Shown here: piece by piece, positions 18,850-29,318 of the stretch
Position numbering within the stretch: the stretch's first letter is position 1
Layout: the number at the start of each line of letters is the position of its first letter
Assembly: GCA_916048095.2 (NCBI GenBank)
Contig: OU696577.1
Span: 5,755,440 to 5,819,439, forward strand
Direction of reading: 5' to 3'
Source of the DNA: Sacculina carcini
Lineage: Eukaryota > Arthropoda > Thecostraca > Sacculinidae
DNA length: 64,000 nt
Notes under the pieces: model-generated
Seen by the model: only the letters and a program-made list of their open reading frames with translations
Databases searched by the model: none
What the model was told of the DNA's origin: nothing
Position numbers and translations under genes: made by a program

Positions 18850-19581
18850 TATTTTACAAACCTGACAGTTAAGATACAATTTCACCCAGGAAGCAACCTT
18901 CGAGGACACACGTTTGAAGACGTACCGTTCTGACTTGAGACGACGTGTTGTTCTCGCGCTGGGATGACTCAAGCGTGAATGATGTCAAAACAGTTTTCTG
19001 CATAACCTGCGGCAGCAGCGGCCGGTCAATTGCAGTCGAAACATCGACCAGTAGCTTCGCTTTGGTTCCAGGCACTGTGCGACTCTCAATAGAGAGAAGG
19101 CAGCTAATTCGGCAACGTCGATGGAAGTCTGCTGAGCTAGCGCTAATGACTTGAGAACGATGCATTGTTGAGACTCTACGCTACGGTGCCTTCTCTCTAT
19201 TTAGCAGCCGCTACGGTGACTTCTCTCAACAGCCGCTACGGTGACTTCAGTACTATCGGCGGACGATCGAGTGTTGTCAGTAGACAAGCGGCTCAGACAG
19301 TCGGAAACGACGTTGAGACTTCCGCTGATATGACGCACATCGGTTGAAAGCTCGCTCAGTTACGCGATTTGGCGTTGCACACGAGCCGAGCGATCGGTAC
19401 AGCTGGTGAACATATGCACGAGCGGATTGTGGTCTGTCCACCACTGAAGCTCAACGCGACCTTCAAGAAGATACCTAAAACGCTTTGCGATGCTTACCAG
19501 GGCAAATAGCTCCTTATCTCACCTGCGCTGCACTGGAGTCAGAGAACGGGAATGATACGCAATGGGAACGAGGACACCGCT
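18850..19581 (-). pseudogene. Gypsy RNase H, linker and start of integrase
   Basis: Follows an in-frame TAG (19582-19584) after GAVIQQE. The segments VLVPIAYHSRSLTPVQRR, DKELFALVSIAKRFRYLLEG and WTDHNPLVHMF are the usual Gypsy RNase H motifs. A further TGA and a TAG interrupt. The block VDVSTAIDRPLLPQVM resembles the linker that precedes the integrase zinc finger in invertebrate Gypsy elements; the reading is lost near 18850. Confidence 0.75.
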
Positions 19582-20718
19582 TTACTCTTGCTGAATGACC
19601 GCTCCAATAGCTCGGTATGATGCATCGGCTACGACCAGAATTGTACCACGGTCGTGTGGAAAAGCCAGCTGAGAAGCTGCAGCCATACAAGTCTTGGCTC
19701 TTTCGAACGCAGAGGTGTGCTCGCTCGTCCAGAGGAAATTCTTCTTTGTCCGTCTTGCAAGTTCGTGAAGCGGTCGCAACACATCGGCTATACCGGGCAC
19801 AAACCTGTGATAAAAATTGGGCATACCAACGAAACGCTTGCACTCAGGACTGTCTGCTGGCTGTGGTACACGCAGAAGGTCTAATACCTTACTTGCTAGT
19901 GGTTTGATAGAGTTCGCTGAAACACCAAATCCGAGAAAGCTAACGGAGCGCTTACCAAACACACACTTCTCTGGTTTGATGACCAGACCATGCTTGGCTA
20001 AACGAGCAAACAGCTCAGATAGGTCCATTTTATGTGTAGCTTCATCCGGCGAATAGAGCAAAATATGGTCTATGTAGACAAATACTCTCGGCAATCCGCG
20101 GACGACAGTGTCCATCAGGCGTTGGAAGGTCTGAGCAGCATTACACAATACAAATGGCATTCTCGTGTAGTGGTACAACCCCAACGGCGTCATGATTGTA
20201 GCCTTTACTTGGTCGGGACCATGGACTGGAACTTGCGCAAAAGCTCTGGCCAAGTCAATTATACTGAACAGCTTCGAACCAGTTAACCTGACGTTAAACG
20301 ATTGTATGTTTGGTACCGGGTACCTGTCTGGTTCGGTGATGGCGTTGAGTTTCCCGTAGCAGCCAACCATCCTGTACGACTTGCTTCTATCCTTCTCAAC
20401 CAAATGAATTGGGCTTGAACACGACGAAGAAGAAGGAGCAAGGATTCCACGGGACACCAAGTCATCCAACTCCTGTTTGGCAGCCACCTGCTTGGCGGGA
20501 TGCATTCGCCTGACGCGTGCGAATACAGGTCGGCCGTTGGTGACGATCCTGTGATAGACGCCGGGAGTGGTTACAGCAGAAAACCCGACTGGTGAGGCTA
20601 TGCGCTTCTTGAAGAGCGCAGAGATACGTACGTAGCAAAAGCTTTCGCCATCTCTCTCGACACCACCTGAAGTGCACACATGAGCCAGCTGAGGATGGCA
20701 GTCACCCGATAGACTCAC
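19582..20718 (-). pseudogene. pol: Gypsy reverse transcriptase with altered catalytic motif
   Basis: A 378-residue open stretch. Conserved blocks: PVFARVRRMHPAK, LVSRGILAPSSS, RYPVPNIQSF, FSIIDLARAFAQVPV and FLGFGVSANSIKP. The catalytic motif, normally YxDD, reads YIDH (about 20075), so the second metal-binding Asp is His and the enzyme should be inactive. MPFVLCNAAQTFQRLMD has V where G is normal in this family. It begins RNase H with VVADASYRAIGAV before a stop. Confidence 0.88.
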
Positions 20719-21180
20719 TCATCTAGTTGACAGGTGGATGATGCTGTCAATTAGTTTCCCTTCACGTATGTCAACAACAAGGCCAAACTCGCGCAAAAAG
20801 CCTGCTCCTAACATGGCAAAAGGCACAGCGGCCACCGTGAAAGCAAAAGGGTACACTCGACCCATGGTCAGATCAACAGTAACCGCGACGTTGACGGCAA
20901 ATACTGGTATAGACGTACCGTTGGCCGCTTTCAGCGCAGGGTGTGGCAGAGATGGCGCAGTTGTTCTACCTGCTGGCAGCAACGATGCATCACTGCCACT
21001 ATCCACCAGGTAAACTCGCCCTTGGCGGTAGCTGACACGAAGCAAGTGGCACTGTTTGGAGCAGCCAGTAGATGCCACTATTGCTGGCTGCGGGATGCGT
21101 TTCCCGACATGTCGGTGACGAAGGTGCATGGCTGACGATAGTTGCGAGCCTCGTGGTCGTACCGCTGATGCGCACGGCAC
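20719..21180 (-). pseudogene. Gypsy protease region
   Basis: VYLVDSGSDASLLPA carries the DSG active site of a retropepsin; LGAGFLREFGLVVDI is the usual C-terminal block. It precedes the RT frame. A TAG directly before 20718 separates it from RT in this copy. Confidence 0.8.
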
Positions 21181-21464
21181 CAGCGATCAACGAAGGACTT
21201 TGCTGGAGAGGCCGTTGGCGAGCTAAGCGCTGGAGTCCGCCTGCTAGATTGCCAGTGTTTTTTAGACGGTGACTGGCGAGGAGTTCGTCTCGCACGACTT
21301 GCTGGTGATTGATGCACGGCTGCCACCGATGACTCTTCACAATCTTCACTTGCAACCGGAGCCACAGTGGTGCTGCAATCAGCTGCGCTGGCGTTCGCTG
21401 CATGGGCGTCAGCTCTAAGCGCGACTTCCATCAGTGTGCTGGTGTATAGCCACTCTCTGCACAT
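21078..21464 (-). pseudogene. gag: Gypsy gag C-terminus
   Basis: Ser/Ala/Arg-rich sequence ending in WCRAHQRYDHEARNYRQPC, the C...H...C-type tail seen at the Gag end of many invertebrate Gypsy elements. The N-terminal part of Gag is absent, cut by the start of LINE-A. Confidence 0.65.
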
Positions 21465-21514
21465 TCGTTTGTTTGACTTGATATTGTGCGGACGTGCTGC
21501 TGCTGAAATTGTGA

Positions 21515-21544
21515 AGCTTGCGTGTGCGTGTGCGTGTGCGTGTA
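21515..21544 (+). repeat. Hexamer repeat before LINE-A ORF1
   Basis: A short (gtgtgc)n tract directly before the first ATG of ORF1. Confidence 0.7.
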
Positions 21545-22222
21545 ATGGACGTGAACGCCATTAAACTGTTGTTGGAGTCGCAAGAGCAATCATTCCACAC
21601 GGCAATGACTTTCGTTGCCGAACAGATGAAATCCAGGATTGCTCAATTGGAAGAGAAGACAAGTGAGATAGTAAAGAGTCTGGAGTTCACCCAGGCTGAG
21701 CTTGACGGCTCTAAGCATGAAAACTCCCGACTGAAAGAACGTCTAAAGAAAATCGAAGCCAGGTAAAATGAGATTGACTTCAGTAGACGCCAGAATTTGA
21801 GATTCGTGGGTGTTGAGGAGAATAATGAGGAAAGTTAGGAACAAACAACTAAAAAAATATCGAATCTGGTGACTGACAAACTAGAGGTACCGGAAAGCAC
21901 TCTGGAGGCACACAGAGTGGGGCCAGTGACTGCCAAAAACCGAGAAATTAATGTGCGTTTCAACAACATCGACACAAGAAATGCAATCTTACGCAACGCC
22001 AAAATGCTAAGAGGCACGGGCATCTACGTCAATGAAGATTTGTGTGCGGCTTCGCGGGAGAAGGTGAGGCAGCAGATGCCTGCCCTGCAAATGGCTCGCA
22101 GCGAAGGAAATGTCGTGTTCTTCCGCGGTGCCACTCTTGTCGTCAAAAATCTCGTTTATCGCCGGGCTAGTGAACACAGCGGCGAGAATGACAACACAAT
22201 TGCTGGCGGAGTGTCGGTTTAG
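21545..22222 (+). pseudogene. LINE-A ORF1, coiled-coil nucleic-acid-binding protein
   Basis: Starts MDVNAIKLLLESQEQ. Residues about 20-74 form a heptad-rich helix (IAQLEEKTSEIVKSL), expected to trimerise. A TAA at 21765 and a TAG near 21836 break the frame. Beyond, FSRRQNLRFVGVEE and VNEDLCAASREKVRQQM are L1-ORF1-like segments found in several LINE families. Broken by nonsense and possibly short indels. Confidence 0.72.
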
Positions 22223-22458
22223 AGGTCCCCCTCACAGATTGCCACTGCTGGGACATCGGCAGAAAACAGCAAGTCTCCACAATCTGGTGGCATCATGCAG
22301 ACGACCGCTGCTGAAACACCTCTTACGGCCGGCAGAGGAGCCAGAAGCAGTTCAACCACCACGAAAACTGCGTCGCGTGGCCGTAAGCGGAACTAGTTTT
22401 TTTCTATTCTTGATTTGTCTATGATGTTATTATGAGTCCTTTGCATTAATCACTCAAG

Positions 22459-24410
22459 ATGATTGATTCCAACAAATACCTTGCAGATATAGATTCAAAT
22501 GAATTCTATAACATTCAGAGGAAAGTGGATATTCATAGGTGTGAGTACATTTCGCTGTGTGATTCACATATCAATAGTCCCTTTAACAAGTCATTTAGTG
22601 TACTAAACATGAACATTCGGTCCATACCGACAAACCTTCAACTATTCAATGACATGATACTAGGTGAATTATCCATGAACATTGATATCATTGGATTAAC
22701 GGAAGAACGATTAGCACCATATTTATTGCATTTGTATGCTATACCTGGTTATAATGTGTTTTAACCCAAGAAATGTGCATGGAGGAGGCGTCGCACTGTA
22801 TATGTCCAACAAACTGTCAGCAAGCAAGGTCAAAAGTGCTGCTGTTTTGAATGATTCTATAGAATCACTTGGTGTAGATTTTGCCATACTTGCAAAGAAA
22901 TACTTAATTGTGTGTGTCTATAGACCACCCAGTGGCCACTTTAACGACCTCCTGAGTATACTGTCGGATATTCTGGCTGAAGCAAACGTAAAAAACTACG
23001 ATGGTTTGTGTATCACTGGAGACTTCAATATGAATCTGCTTGCTAACAACGGCCATGCAAATGATTATATAAACTTGATGGTTTCTCACTCGTTCTACTC
23101 ACTAATAACTTTGCCAACTAGAGTCACCGATGATACAATGACACTGTTAGATCACCCATGGTCTACACTATTTGAGAGTAATATTAAACACCTGATAATC
23201 GAAACTGATTGAACTGACCACTACCCGACAATATCACAATTTGAATTGCAACAATCAAACACAGAGATGAAAGAGAGAACACAGAGATTCATTATGAAAA
23301 GATTAATTACTGAAAAACAATTGGAAAGTTTTTCTAGAGAACTTGAAACTGTTAGCTGGCAAGAAGTTCTCACATCAAATTGTTGCCGCTACGCTTTTGA
23401 ATTATTTTATAATACGTTTAAAAAAAATTATGATAATTTTCCGGTTAAACGAATTCGTGTGACAGAGAAATAACAACTGAGACCATACATCACTTCCCAA
23501 CTAAAAGTCAAAATCAGAGAGAAGCACAGGCTAGAGAGACTAACGATAAACGGCCTATGACATACGGGGAGATCTACAGATCATACAGAAACAACCTGAA
23601 CACTGAGATTAAGCGCGCAAAAAACGAATTCTACAAAACCAGTCTCAAATCGAATCAGGGAAATGCCACGCAACATTGGTTGACTATAATCACGCTACTG
23701 GGACAAACTTCAATATGTCATAGCACAGCATGGTGACGAGTATAACGGCGATGCAGCGTCTGCATTCAATGCACATTTTACAGCATCTCAACGTTCTGTG
23801 CACAACATGACATATGATTTTCAATCATACCTGAGTCACTCTCCGCCATACTCAATGTATTTGCTGCCCACTGATACAACTGAAATTTACAGTTTTCTTC
23901 AAAACATTGATAATACCTCAATTGGTCATGATGAAACATCACCTGCAGTCCTGAAACACTGTTTTTTACTATATCTGAGCCTGTAACTCAACTGATAAAC
24001 TTGACGTTAAAGTCAGGTTATTTCCCCGATCAACATAAAATTGCCAAAGTGGTGCCGATATTTAAGAAGGGTGATTTGAAAGACATTAACAATTATAGAC
24101 CTATTTCCATCCTTTGTTGTCTTGCAAAAATTTATGAGAGGGTCATCTCAAAAAGACTCTGTAGCTATTTAGATAAAACTTCACTCCTATCAAAACATCA
24201 GCATGGCTTTAGAAGGCTCCACTGAATCAGCAACCTTAGAATTAACAAAGTGCATTTACGAAGGACTGGAAACAAAGATGATGGTAGCTGGGATTTTTAT
24301 TGACCTTTCCAAGGCTTTTGATACGCTGGACCATGAAATTCTTATAATTAAATTGGAGCATTTTGGAATAAGGGGAACAGTGTTCGCGAGCTATTTGTCT
24401 GGTAGGAAAC
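22459..24410 (+). pseudogene. LINE-A ORF2, endonuclease and RT N-terminal part
   Basis: Endonuclease blocks: VLNMNIRSIPTN, DIIGLTEERL, HGGGVALYMS, CVYRPPSGHF, ITGDFNMN and DHYPT. Lesions include a shift near 22755 and stops near 23210 and 23472. RT blocks: VVPIFKKGD, NNYRPISILCCLAKIYE and IDLSKAFDTLDHEIL. The frame breaks again near 24215. E3 entered directly after YLSGRK. Confidence 0.82.
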
Positions 24411-24756
24411 TGTGGAGTTTGTATGCGTTTTTGTGTGTGTGTGTGTGGGCCTGTTTGTCTCTGTGTGTGCGTCAAAGTGTATGTACGAGCAAGTGTGATT
24501 TAGTGTTTGCTATCCTTGTTCGTTGTCCAGTGCTTGAAGCGGCGTCGCGTGACTCGTTCACTTTAAGGTTATATAAGCGCTGTATTCCATTGTGAAGGAG
24601 GAGTGAGTGATTAGTTGCGGCCGTGAGAACTGAGCGTGCGCTTGAGTGAGTTGTGGTGCGAGATTGGTGTATTATTGTGTGTGGTGTGTGTGCGTATATT
24701 CCAGTGAACCTGTGCGCGAGTGTGCACGCAATATACAGGTGTTTTTTTTAATTACA
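24411..24756 (+). repeat. 5' LTR of E3
   Basis: Runs from TGTGGAGTTTG to TTAATTACA. It contains a likely TATA box in ggttatataagcg (24570-24582), kept in the 3' LTR, with the initiation site expected about 30 bp downstream. Confidence 0.93.
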
Positions 24757-24768
24757 AGCTATTTCGGC
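24757..24768 (+). other. Primer-binding site of E3, complementary to tRNA-Phe nt 1-12
   Basis: agctatttcggc immediately follows the 5' LTR. Its complement GCCGAAATAGCT equals the first 12 nucleotides of animal tRNA-Phe(GAA) as I know it. Gag begins 5 nt later. Confidence 0.78.
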
Positions 24769-24772
24769 TATA

Positions 24773-25603
24773 ATGCAGCCTTCACAAGATTTCATGACTG
24801 CAACAAACGTCGTGTCCTCGTTGCAGCCGCCCACTGTTTTGCTGGGAAACATGGCCGCACAGAGTGCCGCAGGTTCTACCGCTGTTGCTACCAAGGTTCA
24901 GTCTCAACCAACGTTCGACGCTCGTCTACTAGCGGAGTTCGACGGTACTGGAGACGTAGCGGAATGGCTTATCAGAGCCGAGACTCTGTGCAACCTTCGA
25001 GGAGTGGACGTCACCAGCGTGCTTCCGCTGAGACTCACCGGTGGAGCGTTTGCGGTATGGACTCAGCTGCCGGTGACCAGCAGGTGTAATTTGCCGTCGG
25101 TAAAACAGGCTCTTTATGCCGCATTTGCACTCGACGAGCATGCGGCCTACGAGGCATACACAAAACGACGAATGCGTCCAGGCGAGTCTGTGGATGTGTA
25201 TTTAGCGGATTTACAAAGACTTGCGTCATTATACGGAGGCGTGCCAGAACGTGCCCTGGTTTGCGCGTTTGTCGCTGGGCTGCCTGATGAGGTGAGGCGC
25301 ATCATTCGAGCCGGCGCAAGAGCCGATGCATTGGATCTGGCTAGCGTGTTGGTGCGAGCACGCAATGTGTTGAGCGATGAGCGCATGTCCGCTGCTGTCG
25401 TGCCACCAGCTGGTGCCAGTGGTTATTCTGCATATCGTTCGCAGAACGCGCGTCGAAGAAGATCGCCTCAAATTTGCAGGAGATGTGGTGCAGCCGGACA
25501 CTTCGCTGCTGTTTGCCCCTCCTCGCGATCTTTTAATCGAGATAATGCGCCCGGTTCCGCAGCTTCATCGCGAGCGGGAAACGAAGGAGGGGGAGATGCG
25601 TAA
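24773..25603 (+). CDS. gag: E3 Gag with a single zinc knuckle
   Basis: 276 residues, unbroken. Capsid-like region: FDARLLAEFDGTGDVAEWL, VLPLRLTGGAFAVW and SVDVYLADLQRLASL, each with a clear match in E1. A single CX2CX4HX4C knuckle (CRRCGAAGHFAAVC) lies near residue 237, where E1 and E2 have two. An N-terminal extension of about 40 residues is absent from E1. It ends at TAA just after the slippery site. Confidence 0.92.
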   Translation: MQPSQDFMTATNVVSSLQPPTVLLGNMAAQSAAGSTAVATKVQSQPTFDARLLAEFDGTGDVAEWLIRAETLCNLRGVDVTSVLPLRLTGGAFAVWTQLPVTSRCNLPSVKQALYAAFALDEHAAYEAYTKRRMRPGESVDVYLADLQRLASLYGGVPERALVCAFVAGLPDEVRRIIRAGARADALDLASVLVRARNVLSDERMSAAVVPPAGASGYSAYRSQNARRRRSPQICRRCGAAGHFAAVCPSSRSFNRDNAPGSAASSRAGNEGGGDA

Positions 25604-25649
25604 GCGCCAGCCTTCTTCCCCGTGGAAATCCGCGCGCATGCGGTGGCGT
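25576..25649 (+). promoter_or_regulatory. -1 ribosomal frameshift signal of E3
   Basis: GGGAAAC at 25576-25582 is in gag phase. After a 6-nt spacer, GGGGGAGA (25589-25596) pairs with TCTTCCCC (25614-25621), with one G-U. The loop contains GCGCC (25604-25608), which can pair with GGCGT at 25645-25649. The stem is weaker and the spacing longer than in E1 and E2, as expected in a decayed copy. Confidence 0.68.
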
Positions 25650-28600
25650 TTTACCAACCGTGCAGCTGATTATCGACGGTCGATGTCTACGAGCATTGGT
25701 AGACACTGGCTGCACTGACACGCTCATACACTCGGCCTTGTGTGCTGAATGGCGCCCCAGTAGATTGCGGATGTCGACGATGGGCAGTCAGCCTCTCGTC
25801 TGCTGTGGCACTTGCGCGATTAACGCTAAGACAACGGCCGGTCACTCCGCGACTATTGACACACTAGCCGTGGCGGAGCATCCGTTGGGGTACGACGTTG
25901 TGCTAGGTATTTCGGGCATACAAGCACTCGGTGGAGTCACTGTTCTATCCGCCGATCATGTGTGTTTCTCCCAAGACAACACAACTGAGCACGAGACTGT
26001 CCGAGCGGCAGCCGCAACGAAGACACCAGCAGTGGCGGCTCCGTGCGTTGACACGTCAGATTTTCGTGTTCAATTTGATACTAACAACAAAACGTGGACT
26101 GTCAAGTGGAAGTGGGGCCGTGGTTGTGGTCCTGATATGCTTCACAACAATGTGGCACAATACAGCATATCTGCCGACATGCAACATGACTTCGACGTGG
26201 AGGTACAAAATTGGATTCATAAAGGATAGCTTGTGCCCCACGACATAAATCTGCATGGCGCACCAAGTGGACTTACTCCTCTTATGGCCGTCAAACAGAA
26301 GAACCGCTCCAAAGTCAGACCAGTGATGGACTTTCGCGAGTTGAACAAGCACCTCACGTGCCACACTGCAGATGTAGATGTGTGTTGCGACCAGCTGCGA
26401 CGGTGCGTCGCCACGGTGACAATGTACCCGTGGTCGATTTGCGAAGTGCTTATCTACAAATTCATGTCGATCAACAGCTGTGGTCGTATCAGACTGTTGT
26501 CGTCGCAGGCCGCATATACTGTCTGACTAGACTTGGTTTTGGGCTCAACATTGCTCCATTGGTAATGAAGGCTGTGGTACAGGCGGTGCTGTCAGACAAT
26601 GTGAAAATTAGGTACGCAGTGCTGGCCTACGTAGATGATCTTCTGGTCAACGAAGACATAGTTTCCGGGGAGGAAGTCATCCGGCATTTTTCCAGTTTTG
26701 GTTTGGAGTGTAAGCCGGCCGAGCGCGTGACTAGCGGTGCGAGATTGCTCGGGTTGCGTGTGCTGCGATCTGGGTGTGAATTGCGCTGGTCAAGAGATGC
26801 CAATATCGATGAGATTCCTGAGAAGATCACGCGCCGCTCAGTATTTTCGTGGTGTGGTCGTCTGGTGGCTCATGTGCCAGTTTGCGGCTAGCTGCGACCA
26901 GCAGCAGCGTGGCTGAAGCGAAAAGTCAACAATTTATCGCAGACTTGGGACGACCATATACTGGACCCATCATTGTACCAGCAAATGGCCGATGTAAAAC
27001 GGAGATTGACGCAAAATGACACAGCACGGGGAACATGGAGCGCACGTGGTAGGCGCGCAAAAGTGTGGACGGATGCCAGCTCACTTGCGATTGGAGTTGT
27101 TGTGACTACAGAGGAAGGAGTTGCTGTAGAACACGCTTGCTCGCTACGAAAAGACGCCGCCACACACATCAACATGGCTGAACTGGATGCCGCTATACGC
27201 GGAATGAATCTGGATATCGCATGGGAGTTCTCCGATATTGAGCTTTGCACAGATTCTGTCACAGTGCAGCGCTGGATCACGAATGCACTCAATGGCCGAA
27301 CTGGTCTTAGAAAAAAGCACAAAGCGAAATGTTGATTAGGCGACGAATCGATTTGCTCTGTGAGTTGGTACAAGAGTGTAATTTGAAATTGACAGTCACT
27401 GTCGTCAAATCAGACGAGAATCTCGCCGACGCACTCACCAGATTTCCCGGCAAATGGCTGAACGAGAAGGAATCGACGTGTGCAGCAGCCGTTTGCCCTC
27501 AACCAGCTGATATGGTCGATGAGGGTTCCATAGCAGAGGTTCATGCGCAAGCGGGCCGCCCGGGCGTTCCGCGCACACTGTTTTTTGCCCGGCGAGAGTG
27601 TGGCAGAGGAGTCACCAGGAAGCAGGTGCGCGACATTGTTTCTGGTTGTGACGTGTGCAAGTCAATAGACCCATCTCCGGCGCGGTGGCGACAAGGCAGC
27701 TTGCATGTTGATCACACATGGTGTAGACTAGCCATTCATGTGACGCATCATATGAACACGTCATATTTGAAAGTAATAGATTGTGGGCCAACCCGATTTG
27801 CCGCCTGGAGGGCGCTGCGCTGGGCAGACGCAGCCAGTGTGGTTCAAGATTTGGAACACTTATTCTACGAGCGTGGTGCACCGGGAGAATTTTTGGCCGA
27901 CAACGATACAATTTTTCGTGGACGACTCATGCAGACACTGTGCAGCAGGTGGAAAATATAATTCAGATTTCGCGCCGCCTATGCACCACACGGAAACGGC
28001 ATTGTGGAACGCAATCACCGTTCGGTCAAAGTCATTTGTGCTCGACGTCAGTGTGCAGTGCAGGAAGCGGTGCACATTTATAATGTAACGCCGCGTGACA
28101 ATCGGTCATACGACACAGCACCAGCCTGCTGTGTGTATAAGTACAAATGTCGTGACATTGTCAGCTTGGGCGACCTTGACCGTGACCGGCACAGTGAGCG
28201 TGAGTCTGCTGTTGATGCGCGCGCAGTGGCGAAATTCAGTGCGGGCGACCAGGTATGGGTGCGAAACAAAGGCGCACGGTGCACCGAAGTATCGCAGCGC
28301 GGCGTTGTCACTGCTGTTGTGTCAGACACTGTCGTGGAGGTAAATGGAGTACCGCGTCATGTAAAGGACTTGCGACATCGCAGTCAGTCACCTGCACTGT
28401 GTGACTCGCCTATCTGTGAAGCTCCGATGATGGTGCATAGTAACGAACAACTTGACTCAACTTCAAGCGTCTCGACAGCACCAACAGCACTAACAGCACC
28501 GGCGATGCTGCCAGAAACAGCAGCTGAATCACACGAGACTGCGCCGGTGAGCGAGCGACGCGAGATGTCAGCCAGTGAGAAGTCATCGGCGCCTGAACCA

Positions 28601-28666
28601 GTAAGACGTAGTCAACGAGCTCGCCGCCCGCCCCGTCGTTTTTGCACCGATAATTTGTCTGATTAA
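25582..28666 (+). pseudogene. pol: E3 pol, multiply disrupted
   Basis: Protease LVDTGCTDTL; RT with RPVMDFREL and catalytic YVDD (about 26630); RNase H with WTDASS, MAELDAA and CTDSVTV; integrase with a CDVCKSIDP zinc half, a DNDTIF block and GNGIVERNH. Lesions: TAG at 26227-26229, one-base loss near 26404, TAG at 26889-26891 at a position that is Trp in E1 and E2, one-base shift in an A run near 27312, TAA at 27959-27961. Downstream VWVRNKGAR and VEVNGVPRHVKDL match E1 and E2. Confidence 0.92.
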
Positions 28667-28737
28667 TTTTGTGGCCATAGCATATCCTCTTCATGTTTCA
28701 GCTTGATATTTCCTAAGTTGTTTATGTGATCTATAGG

Positions 28738-28749
28738 ATCAGGGGGGCG
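28738..28749 (+). other. Polypurine tract of E3
   Basis: atcaggggggcg just before the 3' LTR, homologous to those of E1 and E2. Confidence 0.8.
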
Positions 28750-29107
28750 TGTGGAGTTTGTATGCGTGTTTGTGTGTATGTGTGTGTGTGTGTGTGTGTG
28801 GGTCTGTTTTTCTCTGTGTGTGCGTCAAAGTGTATGTACGAGCAAGTGTTATTTAGTGTTTGCTATCCTTGTTCGTTGTCCAGTGATTGAAGCTGCGTCA
28901 CGTGACTCGTACACTTTAAGGTTATATAAGCGATGTATTCCATTGTGAAGGAGGAGTGAGTGATCAGTTGAGGCCGTGAGAACTGAGCGTGCGCTTGAGT
29001 GAGTTGTGGTGCGAGATTGGTGTATTATTGTGTGTGGTGTGTGTGTGTATATTCCAGTGAACCTATGCGCGAGTGTGCACGCAATATACAGTTGTTTTTT
29101 AATTACA
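28750..29107 (+). repeat. 3' LTR of E3
   Basis: Copy of 24411-24756, longer because of an expanded GT tract at about 28770-28800. Followed by the target copy gaaac. Confidence 0.93.
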
Positions 29108-29245
29108 GAAACAAAAAGTATTCTTTAACAAAAAGTACTCAAATATACAGAATTTGTAAAGAGGTGTGCCACAAGGTTCAATTTTGGGGCCCACACTTTT
29201 CCAGATTTATATAAATGATATTGTCAACGTGAGTCGTGATTCTAA
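29108..29245 (+). pseudogene. LINE-A ORF2, RT fragment downstream of E3
   Basis: Resumes the RT frame interrupted at 24410. After a TAA at 29156, GVPQGSILGPT is the conserved block before the catalytic motif, then IYINDIVNVSRDSN. It stops at the start of the Helitron-like array, so the catalytic YADD block and the 3' end of LINE-A are lost. Confidence 0.85.
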
Positions 29246-29285
29246 TCTATCTATATATATATAAAAGAGATCCTCTGTGTGTGTG

Positions 29286-29318
<33 letters not shown>

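Larger units (their letters stand above)
18850..21490 (-). mobile_element. Decayed Ty3/Gypsy-type element, internal part
   Basis: The end of gag, protease, RT, RNase H and the first part of the integrase zinc-finger region are present in order on the minus strand. LTRs are missing on both sides: LINE-A begins at about 21491 and LINE-D at 18825. It is a different lineage from E1-E3, closer to classical Gypsy elements. Confidence 0.85.
21491..24410 (+). mobile_element. LINE-A, CR1/Jockey-like, 5' part (interrupted by E3)
   Basis: Contains ORF1 with a coiled coil and an ORF2 with endonuclease and RT, both decayed. The RT reading frame stops at 24410 where E3 inserted and resumes at 29113 with the GVPQGSILGPT block. 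Together the two parts form one element, truncated on its 3' side by the Helitron-like array. Confidence 0.85.
24411..29107 (+). mobile_element. LTR retrotransposon E3 (same lineage as E1 and E2), defective
   Basis: Full-length, 4.70 kb, with LTRs of 346 and 358 bp that differ more than those of E1 or E2, mainly in a GT tract plus about a dozen substitutions. The target duplication gaaac is perfect (24406-24410, 29108-29112) and interrupts LINE-A ORF2 precisely. Pol has three nonsense codons and two frameshifts. Older than E2 by LTR divergence and by coding decay. Confidence 0.95.
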
